Shown: positions 19,302-26,886 of the stretch, piece after piece
How the letters are laid out: each line of letters starts with the position of its first letter
Numbering within the stretch: position 1 is the first letter of the stretch
Assembly: GCA_963704595.1 (NCBI GenBank)
Contig: OY969922.1
Span: forward strand, 1,240,001 to 1,304,000
DNA: 64,000 bases
Direction of reading: 5' to 3'
From: Acuticoccus sp963704595
Lineage (GTDB): Bacteria > Pseudomonadota > Alphaproteobacteria > Rhizobiales > Amorphaceae
Program-made: the position numbers and the translations under genes
The notes under the pieces: model-generated
What the model saw: only the letters and a program-made list of their open reading frames with translations
Database searches by the model: none
Told to the model about the DNA's origin: nothing

Positions 19302-19994
19302 TGCTCCATGTCGAGGGCCTCGAGGCCGCCTACGGCGATTCGCGCATCCTGTTCGGCGTCGACCTCGACGTTGCGGCGGGCGAGGTGGTGACCCTGCTCG
19401 GCCGCAACGGCATGGGCAAGACCACCACCATCAACGCCATCTTCGGCCTCATCAAGCCGCGCGGCGGGCGCGTCGTCGTCGGCGGGGAGGATCTCGCCGG
19501 CCGTCCGTCCCACGTCATCGCCCAGAAGGGCCTCGGTCTCGTCCCCGAAGGCCGGCGCGTGTTCCCGACGCTGTCCGTGGAGGAAAACCTCCTCGCCACC
19601 CGCCGCGGCGACCCGGCGAAGTGGACTCTGGACGGCATCTACGCCCTCTTTCCCGCGCCTCAGGGAACGCCGCCGCAACCTCGGCAACCAGCTTTCCGGC
19701 GGCGAACAGCAGATGCTCGCGATCGGCCGCGCGCTGATGACCAACCCTCGCCTGATGGTGCTCGACGAGGCGACCGAAGGCCTCGCCCCGCTCATCCGCG
19801 AGGAAATCTGGCAGTGCCTCGAACGCCTCAAGGTCGACGGCGAGTCCATCCTCGTCATCGACAAGAACGTCGACGCGCTGGTGCGCTTCGCCGACCGGCA
19901 CGTGGTGATGGAGAAGGGCCGGGTCGTCTGGCGCGGCACGTCGGACGAGCTGCGCGCCGCGCCCGACATCAAGGACCGCTTCCTCAACGTGTGA
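19301..19994 (+). pseudogene. livF: Branched-chain-type ABC ATP-binding protein LivF, one frame break
   Basis: ATG 19301 (TGATG overlap with livG). Walker A GRNGMGKTTT near residue 36 and the LivF-specific LGLVPEGRRVFPTLSVEENL. One extra base at about 19651 (run of T/C after ALF) breaks the frame; the remainder reads RLRERRRNLGNQLSGGEQQM (signature) and LMVLDEATEGLAP (Walker B). Corrected length is 230 residues, typical for LivF. Completes the importer with livH, livM and livG. Confidence 0.9.
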
Positions 19995-20063
19995 ACTGCC
20001 CTAGGATTGTGGGGGAGGTCCGGCCCCCGGCCGGCACCGACCATGCCCTGCCCGAGGACCGCG

Positions 20064-21257
20064 ATGACCGCCACCCTGTTGTCCGACGCCCTGCTCGCAG
20101 ACGGCCGCGCCGTCGATGTCCGCATCGCGGACGGGAAGATCGCCGCCATCCGCTCCGCCGCCGCCTCGCCCTCGCTGGCGGACGGGGAGGCGCACATTCC
20201 CTGCGGCGGCCGCCTCCTCGCACCGAGCTTCTGCGACGGCCACATCCACCTCGACAAGACCTTCTCGGGCCTCCCCTACATGCGCTACCGCCCAGGCTCC
20301 ACGGTTGAGGAGCGGATCGAGGCCGAGAAGGAAATCCGCCGCACGATGACCGTCCCGGTGTTCGAGCGCGGCGGCAATCTCCTGCGCAAGATCATCGGCT
20401 TCGGCACCGGCACCCTGCGCACCCACGTCGACATCGACACCGAGATCGGCCTCACCCACCTCCACGAGGTGCTGAAGCTGAAGGAGTCCTTCGCCCACGC
20501 CGTCGACATGCAGATCGTCGCCTTCCCCCAGAGCGGCATCCTGCGCGACCCCGGCGTCGCCGACCTTCTCGCCGCCGCGATGGAGGAGGGCGCCACCCAC
20601 GTCGGCGGCCTCGACCCCGTCGGCATCGACGGCGACATGGACAGCCACCTCGGCACCGTCTTCGCCCTCGCCGAACGCCATGGCGCCGGCATCGACATCC
20701 ACCTCCACGACGGCGGCGCCGCCGGCCTCGCGGAACTGCGCGACATTGCCCGCCGCACCCGCGGCACCGGGCTCAAGGGCCGCGTGGTGGTCAGCCACGC
20801 CTTCGCGCTCGGCGATGCGCACGACATCGGCCCGACGGTGCACGCTCTCGCGGAGGCCGGCGTCGCCATCCTCACCAACGGCCCCGGCAAGGCGCTGATG
20901 CCCCCCGTCGCCGCGCTCTGGCGGGAAGGCGTCCCCGTCCTCGCCGGGTCCGACAACATCCGCGACGCCTGGAGCCCCTACGGCAACGGCGACATGCTGA
21001 AGCGCGCCATGGTCATCGGCTACCGCCAGGGCATGAACGCCGACGACGAGCTCTCCCTCCTGTTCGAGACCATCACCCGCCACACCCCCGTCCACATGGG
21101 CTTCGGCGGCGGCGTCATCGAGGAAGGCGCCGACGCTGACCTCGTCCTCGTCGATGCCGTCGGCATCGAGGACGCCGTCGCCGACCATCCGGCCCGCGTC
21201 CTCGTCATGAAGCGCGGCCGGATCGTCGCCGAGAACGGCGCATACATCGAGGACTGA
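20064..21257 (+). CDS. Amidohydrolase, cytosine-deaminase-like (first copy)
   Basis: 397 residues. The metal motif HIHLDKTF at about residues 59-66 is the HxH of cytosine deaminase/AtzC-like amidohydrolases; further ligands appear in HLHDGG and SHAFALGD, and the last Asp in LAGSDNIRDAWSPYG. The ATG at 20064 follows GAGGA at a sound distance, although the frame is open from 20007. It follows the importer genes by 70 bases and precedes a second, divergent copy. Expected to hydrolyse or deaminate an exocyclic or ring C-N bond in the imported compound. Confidence 0.88.
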   Translation: MTATLLSDALLADGRAVDVRIADGKIAAIRSAAASPSLADGEAHIPCGGRLLAPSFCDGHIHLDKTFSGLPYMRYRPGSTVEERIEAEKEIRRTMTVPVFERGGNLLRKIIGFGTGTLRTHVDIDTEIGLTHLHEVLKLKESFAHAVDMQIVAFPQSGILRDPGVADLLAAAMEEGATHVGGLDPVGIDGDMDSHLGTVFALAERHGAGIDIHLHDGGAAGLAELRDIARRTRGTGLKGRVVVSHAFALGDAHDIGPTVHALAEAGVAILTNGPGKALMPPVAALWREGVPVLAGSDNIRDAWSPYGNGDMLKRAMVIGYRQGMNADDELSLLFETITRHTPVHMGFGGGVIEEGADADLVLVDAVGIEDAVADHPARVLVMKRGRIVAENGAYIED

Positions 21258-21310
21258 ACCGGAACGCCGCTTGCATCGGCAAGCCTCCCGCCCCAACCCG
21301 GAAGCCCCTC

Positions 21311-22534
21311 ATGGACCTTACCATCTGCGACGTGCGCCTCGCCGACACCCCCGGCGAGACGGTGGACATCGGCGTCACGGACGGGCGCATCGCCGCCATC
21401 GCCCCGAACCTTCCGCGCACCGGAGAGGTCATCGACGGCGAGGGCCGCCTCGCGGTCCCGGGCCTTTGCGAAAGCCACATCCACCTCGACAAGTCCTGCA
21501 TCCTCGACCGCTGCACCATGGCCGGCGGCATCGAGGGTGCCATCGCCGAGGTCGGCCGCCTCAAGGCCGCCTTCACTGTCGAGGACGTCGCCGCCAGAGC
21601 CTCCCGCACGCTCGAAAAGGCCGTCCTCCAGGGCACGCAGAAGATGCGCACCCACGTCGAGGTCGATCCCGTCGTCGGCCTCCGCGGCTACGAGGGCGTC
21701 AAGGCCGCGGTTGCGGAATGGGCGTGGGCGATCGACGTCGAGGTCTGCGTCTTCCCGCAGGACGGGATGACCAACAACCCCGGCACCGAGGAGCTGATGG
21801 TCAAGGTCCTGGAGGACGGCGCCAGGGTCGTCGGCGCCACCCCCTACACCGACACCGACAGCCACGCCCAGATCGACCGCGTCTTCGAGCTCGCCCGCCG
21901 CTTCGACGTCGACATCGACATGCACCTCGACTTCGGCACCGACACCCGAACAATCTCGACGTCGAGCACGTCGCCCGCCGCACCGAGGAATATGGCTGGG
22001 GCGGGCGCGTCGCGGTCGGCCACGTCACCCGCTTCACCGCGCTCTCGCGGCCGGCGCTGACCACGCTCTCCCGCGCGCCTGGCGGACGCCGGCGTCGCGG
22101 TCACCGTCGTGCCGTCGACCGACCTCTTCCTGATGCACCGCGGCGCGGAGGCGGTGGACCCGCCGCGCGGCGTCACCCCGGTCCACCTGATGGCGGCGGA
22201 GGGCGTGCGCTGCTCGCTCTCCACCAACAACGTCCTCAACCCGTTCACGCCCTACGGCGACTGCTCGCTCATCCGCATGGCGAACCTCTACGCCAACATC
22301 GCCCAGCTCGGCAGCCCGGACGCGCTCGCCGAATGCCTCGCGATGGTCTCCACCGAATCGGCCCGCCTGATGAACCTCGCAGGCTACGGCATCGCCCCCG
22401 GCAACCCCGCCGACCTCGTCCTCCTCGACGCGGCCACCCCCGGCATGGCCGTCGCCGAGCTCGCCGTCCCGATGCTGGGGCTGAAAGGCGGCCGCCGCAC
22501 CTTCTCGCGCCAGCGCCCGGTCCTCCACCGCTAG
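21311..22534 (+). pseudogene. Amidohydrolase, cytosine-deaminase-like (second copy), two frame breaks
   Basis: Starts MDLTICDVRLADTPGETVDI at ATG 21311 and carries HIHLDKSCILDRC as metal-binding segment, paralogous to the gene before it. Frame is lost at about 21945 (after DFGTDT; here a missing base or a 2-base duplication fits, the only break not explained by one extra base) and again at about 22076 (one extra G). The end reads DAGVAVTVVPSTDLFLM, CSLSTNNVLNPFTPYG and STESARLMNLAGYGIAPGNP. Corrected length is about 407 residues. The pair of deaminase-like enzymes with an FAD monooxygenase suggests stepwise breakdown of an N-rich ring. Confidence 0.85.
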
Positions 22535-22544
22535 GCGCGTGCCG

Positions 22545-22811
22545 TTACGGTGTCACGGCCGCCGTCGCGGCATCCGCGGCGAAGCGCAGCGCGAAGCACG
22601 CGGCCGACGCGGCTGAGGCGAGGGCGGCGCGGCGGTTGAGGATCGCGCTCCGGTTCATCGCCGTGACCATCCGGTTGATGTCGGCCACATCGAACACCTC
22701 GAACCGCGAAACCCGCCGGACTGTGCGCGCTCCCGCCTGATACCAGAACGCCGATGCGAAGATCGCGGTGATGATCGCTCCGAGATCGAGAGCGGTCAGG
22801 AGTGTCTCCAT
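22545..22811 (-). CDS. Small predicted membrane protein, 88 residues
   Basis: Not recognised as a known family. ATG 22811 is preceded by a good GGAAGGA ribosome site 5-6 bases upstream. One hydrophobic segment (LGAIITAIFASAFWYQAGA, about residues 9-27) is followed by a basic region and a small-residue-rich second segment (ALASAASAACFALRFAADAA). Ends ten bases from the convergent amidohydrolase gene. Probably a small inner-membrane protein; function unknown. Confidence 0.6.
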   Translation of the reverse strand: METLLTALDLGAIITAIFASAFWYQAGARTVRRVSRFEVFDVADINRMVTAMNRSAILNRRAALASAASAACFALRFAADAATAAVTP

Positions 22812-23092
22812 TGCAGTCCTTCCCGTTGGCTTAGAATGCGACCCTGCTCCCGGCCGCGCGCCGTTCCAAGAGGCCTCGCGCGTCGCCTCCGACGCCGTGC
22901 AGCGCACCGGGGCGCTGAAGCTGCGGCGGCAACGGGATGTATCGGGCGGGCGCGCGATTGTCTGCGCGGCCGGCGGTGACACAGGGTGGGTGGCGGCCGA
23001 TGGGAGTGCGCGGCGGCGGGTCGGTCTCCGGTCTTGCCGGCCTGGATGCCGCCGATGGACGGATCGGCAAACATCGTCACCTTGCACGACAT
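22796..23092 (-). CDS. Doubtful short hypothetical gene
   Basis: ATG 23092 has an AGGA site six bases upstream and opens with MSCKVTMFADPSIGGIQAGK, which looks protein-like. After about 25 residues the frame becomes Arg/Pro/Ala-rich as in a shadow frame; another frame ending at 22831 reads more naturally there, so a frameshifted small gene of about 88 residues is possible. No homologue is recognised. Confidence 0.3.
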   Translation of the reverse strand: MSCKVTMFADPSIGGIQAGKTGDRPAAAHSHRPPPTLCHRRPRRQSRARPIHPVAAAASAPRCAARRRRRRARPLGTARGREQGRILSQREGLQWRHS

Positions 23093-23243
23093 TTCGTATC
23101 CTGGAGTATTGGCGTGACGATGCTTTCAATGTAGCATTATATATGTTTAGAGTGTTGGTGTTTGAAGTTATATACGATTTTTCCTTTTTCATAAGCTTGA
23201 GCGACCGGCGACGGTGATCGCTCATCAGTATTGGACAATTTTG
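23093..23243 (+). promoter_or_regulatory. AT-rich leader before manC
   Basis: About 150 bases, markedly AT-rich from 23120 to 23200, between the doubtful short gene and the ATG of manC. It marks the left border of the polysaccharide locus and must hold its rightward promoter. No single promoter hexamer pair was assigned. Confidence 0.4.
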
Positions 23244-24653
23244 ATGAAGATTTTTCCCGTCATCCTCGCAGGGGGCCGCGGCACCCGTCTGTGGCCGCTG
23301 TCGCGCGCGGACAAGCCGAAGCAGTTCCTGCCGATGCATGGCGAGCACAGCCTGTTCCAGCGCACGGTGCTGCGCCACATGGATCTCGACGTCGCGCCCG
23401 CGTGGATCGTCTGCGGCGAGCACGACCGCTTCCAGGTCGACGACGGGCTGAAGGCGATCGGCGTGGAGAACGCCACCGTGGTGCTGGAGCCGGTCGCGCG
23501 CAACACCGCGCCCGCCATCGCCGCCGTCGCGGCGCTCCTCGTGCGGCAGGACCCCGACGCCGTGATGCTGGTCCTCCCGTCCGACCACCTCATCACCACC
23601 GACAAGGCCTATTTCGACACGCTGGCGACCGCGGTGGAGCGGGCCAGGGGCGGCGAGATGGTCACCTTCGGCATCGTGCCGACCTACCCCGAGGGCGGCT
23701 ACGGCTACATCAAGGCCGCAGCCGGCGACGCCCTGGTGCGCAAGGTCGAGCGCTTCGTCGAGAAGCCGCCTGTGGAAGAGGCCGCGCGGATGGTCGCCGA
23801 CGGCAACTACTACTGGAACGCCGGCTTCTTCGCCTTCTCGGCCCGCGCCCTGCTCGACGAACTCACCCGGCTAGCTCCCGACGTTGCCGACGCCGCCGAG
23901 GCCGCTGCCGACGGGGTGGAGCGGACCGACAATCTCCTGCGCCTTCCCGCGGGCGCGTTCGGCGCCGCGCCAGACATTTCCATCGACTACGCCCTCTTCG
24001 AGCGGACCGACAAGGCGGCCGTCGCGCCGATCTCGTGCCGCTGGTCGGACGTCGGCTCTTGGCGCGCCTACTGGGACACGCTCGACAAGGACGGCGCCGG
24101 CAACGCCATCCGCGGCAACGGCACTGCGGTTGATTCGCACAACTCGCTCATCGTGTCCGACCAGGCCGACGTGATCGCCCTCGGCGTCAGCGATCTCGCC
24201 GTCGTCGCCACCACCGACGCCATCCTGATCTGCCCGCTCGACCGGGCGCAGGACGTGAAGGCCGTCGTCGCGCACCTCAAGAAGGCCGGCCGCAACGACC
24301 TCCTCGACGTCTCCCCGACGGTGAACCGCCCGTGGGGCGGCTACACCTCGATCATGAATGGCGAGCGCTTCCAGGTGAAGCACCTGTTCGTGTCGCCGGG
24401 GAAGCGGCTGTCGCTGCAGAAGCACCACCACCGCGCCGAGCACTGGGTGGTCGTCCGCGGCACGGCGGAGGTGACGGTCGACGGCGAGGTGCAGACGCTG
24501 TCGGAGAACCAGTCGACCTACATTCCGCTCGGCGCCGTCCACCGCCTCGCCAACCCGGGCCGCATCCGCCTCGAGGTGATCGAGGTCCAGACCGGCAGCT
24601 ACCTCGGCGAGGACGATATCGAGCGCCTGCAGGACGAGTGGGGCCGCGCCTGA
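23244..24653 (+). CDS. manC: Mannose-1-phosphate guanylyltransferase / mannose-6-phosphate isomerase
   Basis: 469 residues. The nucleotidyltransferase domain starts MKIFPVILAGGRGTRLWPLS with the GxGxRLWPLS pyrophosphorylase signature and contains FVEKPPVEEAARM (residues about 168-180). The C-terminal cupin-type PMI domain has RPWGGYTSI, QKHHHRAEHWVVVRGTAE and STYIPLGAVHRLANPG, with the His and Glu metal ligands of type II phosphomannose isomerases. It makes GDP-mannose from mannose-1-P and interconverts mannose-6-P and fructose-6-P, supplying the polysaccharide built by the following locus. ATG 23244 is chosen because the AGGxGxR motif starts within 10 residues. Confidence 0.95.
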   Translation: MKIFPVILAGGRGTRLWPLSRADKPKQFLPMHGEHSLFQRTVLRHMDLDVAPAWIVCGEHDRFQVDDGLKAIGVENATVVLEPVARNTAPAIAAVAALLVRQDPDAVMLVLPSDHLITTDKAYFDTLATAVERARGGEMVTFGIVPTYPEGGYGYIKAAAGDALVRKVERFVEKPPVEEAARMVADGNYYWNAGFFAFSARALLDELTRLAPDVADAAEAAADGVERTDNLLRLPAGAFGAAPDISIDYALFERTDKAAVAPISCRWSDVGSWRAYWDTLDKDGAGNAIRGNGTAVDSHNSLIVSDQADVIALGVSDLAVVATTDAILICPLDRAQDVKAVVAHLKKAGRNDLLDVSPTVNRPWGGYTSIMNGERFQVKHLFVSPGKRLSLQKHHHRAEHWVVVRGTAEVTVDGEVQTLSENQSTYIPLGAVHRLANPGRIRLEVIEVQTGSYLGEDDIERLQDEWGRA

Positions 24654-24941
24654 AACCATTGGCGGTTCCGGGCACTCGCCTGGCCCGCCGCGGTATCTTG
24701 CGGCTCACCGCCCACCTCTAACCTCCGGTCTCGGCAGGACCTTTCTACCCTTTCCGACGTGACGCCACCCGCGGCGACGCGGCGTGCAGTAAAGGCCCTG
24801 CCATCAAGGCAGAAAAACTGATCCAAGTTAAAGACAGAAATATCTTGCTGATTATTCTCGCGGCAATTGTTGTCTTTCGACAGTCGTTCAGGATTGCGGC
24901 ACCCAGCCAATATTCTGCACGACATTTTCCAGGATTTTGAT

Positions 24942-25658
24942 GTGCAAATTTTTTTCGAAGCTCTCAACCGTGTCGATCCCGTTGAACTCGCCGAGCAGAT
25001 CGACCGAGATGGCATCGCGGTGATCGAGGATTTCGTCGACCGGTCGGCTCTGACCGAGGCGCAAGCCTTCATCCAGGAAACAGCCGAGGCCAACGGCAGA
25101 CAGTACGTGTTCCTCCGCGGCAAGGAGGGGCTCGAGAAGACGTTCCTGGGACAACTGGCGGACGACTCGGCGCTCAATGCGCTGAGCGAGGCAGTCTGCG
25201 CGCACGCCCTGGGTCACCCCGCTGCCGACTGCACGGCACGGCAGACGCTGCGTATCCTCTGCGGCGAAACCGGGCGCGCGCAATCACTCATCTTCCACTA
25301 CGATTCCTATGTGCTCACCGTGCTTATCCCAGTGACCATTCCTGAGAAGGGCACGGGCGACTTCATCATCGTCCCCAACACCCGCCCGCTGCGACGGTTC
25401 TACCTCGTCAACGTGCTCGACAAGTTGCGGACAGACCGCAAGGCCGCCCAGTCGGCCCGGCGCAGGCAGCTTGCTGCCGGCGCGTTCAAGCGCGTGCCGC
25501 TGAAGCCCGGCAACATGTACCTCTTCTGGGGCTACCGCTCACTGCACACCAACGATGCCTGTGAGGGCACGGACATTCGCTGCACGGCGGTCCTCCACTA
25601 TGCAGACCCTCACGCGACGAGCGTCTTCAAGAAGCGCGCAGGCCGCGTGCAGCACTGA
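24942..25658 (+). CDS. 2-oxoglutarate/Fe(II)-dependent oxygenase-like protein
   Basis: 238 residues. A double-stranded beta-helix core is recognisable: FHYDSYVLTVLIPVTIP (HxD iron ligands, about residues 118-120 region), GDFIIVPNTRPLRR, and the late His/Arg pair in FWGYRSLHTNDACEGTDIRC with TAVLHYADP. This is the pattern of phytanoyl-CoA-hydroxylase-like enzymes. The GTG at 24942 follows AGGA by seven bases and avoids a low-complexity extension from TTG 24867. It sits between manC and a glycosyltransferase gene with which it converges (32-base overlap), so it may hydroxylate a sugar nucleotide, lipid or the peptide made by the NRPS; substrate unknown. Confidence 0.75.
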   Translation: MQIFFEALNRVDPVELAEQIDRDGIAVIEDFVDRSALTEAQAFIQETAEANGRQYVFLRGKEGLEKTFLGQLADDSALNALSEAVCAHALGHPAADCTARQTLRILCGETGRAQSLIFHYDSYVLTVLIPVTIPEKGTGDFIIVPNTRPLRRFYLVNVLDKLRTDRKAAQSARRRQLAAGAFKRVPLKPGNMYLFWGYRSLHTNDACEGTDIRCTAVLHYADPHATSVFKKRAGRVQH

Positions 25659-26886
25659 GGACCGCATCCTGCCGGGCGGCCGCGCGGTCCAGCTCGCGCT
25701 CGACCACCGCCGCAAACCGCTCTCGGAACACCTCGGCACGAAACGACCGGGCGTGTGCGGCGATCGCGTCGGGACCCAGGCGCGGCGGCTGCCGTCTGAA
25801 TTCCTCCACCGCCGCCACGAGTGCGTCCACGGACTGTTCGCCGAAAAATCGGCCCGTCTGCCCGTCCACCACCGAATCCAGCGCCCCGCCGCGGCCATAG
25901 GCGATGACGGGGAGCCCGCATGCCATCGCCTCGAGCGGAACGATCCCGAAGTCTTCCAGCGCGGGGAAGATCAGCGCCTGTGAGGTCTGGTAGAGACGGG
26001 TGAGTTCGGCGGCGCTGACCCGGCCGGCGAAGGTCACGTTGGCGGGGGCGCGCCGGCGCAGGGCCGCCTCGTCGCTTCCCGTACCGGCCACCACCAGAGG
26101 CAGGCCGAGCCGCGCGAACGCGTCGACGGCAAGGTCGGCGCGCTTGTAGCCGACGAGTTCCGACACGAACAGGAACGCGCCCGACCGCGCCGCAGCTGGA
26201 TCGACGCGAAACGCATTCACATCCACCGGCGGGTGAACCACCGCAGCCTCGCGGCCGTAGTACCGCCTGATCCGTTCGGCCACGAAGCTGGAGTTGGCGA
26301 CGAATGCGTCGACCCGCGCCGCGCTCGTGACGTCCCACTGGCGCATCCGATGGGCGATCCGGCTGAATGCGGCGCGCTGCACCTTGCCGAGGCCGCTCTG
26401 ATAGGACGGGTACTGGTCCCAGATGTAGCGCATCGGCGAGTGGCAGTAGCAAAGATGGAGGGAGCCCGGCGGGGGCACGATCCCTTTCGCGGGACCGGAT
26501 TCGGACGAGATGATGAGGTCGTATCCGGTGAGGTCGAGCTCTTCCAGCGCGCGCGGCATGAGGGGCAGATACTTCGCGTAGTGGCGCCGCGCACCGGGCA
26601 GCCGGGCTATGAAGGTCTCGGTGATCGAGTGCTGCCTGATGGCAGGGCTGATCGCTTCGGGCACCGCCACGTGGGTGTAGATGTCGGCCTGCGGAAACAG
26701 GCTGAGGATCTCCTCGAGGACGCGCTCTCCCCCGCGCATGGTGACGAGCCAGTAGTGAACCACGGCAACCCGAAGGGTCTCTCGCCTTGGGAGGACGGGG
26801 CCCCGGACCCCGGGGGCGGCAGGAATGGTGCCCGCCAGGACGCTCTGGTTTGCCTCTTCAAGCACGGTGATACCCCCCGTAACCAT
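25627..26886 (-). CDS. Glycosyltransferase family 4
   Basis: 419 residues, GT-B fold. The N-terminal half has VAVVHYWLVTMRGGERVLEE (residues about 39-58), typical of GT4 enzymes that follow a Gly-rich donor loop, and CYCHSPMRYIWDQY. The C-terminal donor site shows FVSELVGYKRADLAVDAF and FPALEDFGIVPLEAMACGLP with the EX7E motif. Likely mannosyl- or related transferase of the repeat-unit pathway, acting at the cytoplasmic face. The start overlaps the tyrosine-kinase gene end by 29 bases, implying co-translation. Confidence 0.92.
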   Translation of the reverse strand: MVTGGITVLEEANQSVLAGTIPAAPGVRGPVLPRRETLRVAVVHYWLVTMRGGERVLEEILSLFPQADIYTHVAVPEAISPAIRQHSITETFIARLPGARRHYAKYLPLMPRALEELDLTGYDLIISSESGPAKGIVPPPGSLHLCYCHSPMRYIWDQYPSYQSGLGKVQRAAFSRIAHRMRQWDVTSAARVDAFVANSSFVAERIRRYYGREAAVVHPPVDVNAFRVDPAAARSGAFLFVSELVGYKRADLAVDAFARLGLPLVVAGTGSDEAALRRRAPANVTFAGRVSAAELTRLYQTSQALIFPALEDFGIVPLEAMACGLPVIAYGRGGALDSVVDGQTGRFFGEQSVDALVAAVEEFRRQPPRLGPDAIAAHARSFRAEVFRERFAAVVERELDRAAARQDAVLSAARGLRAS

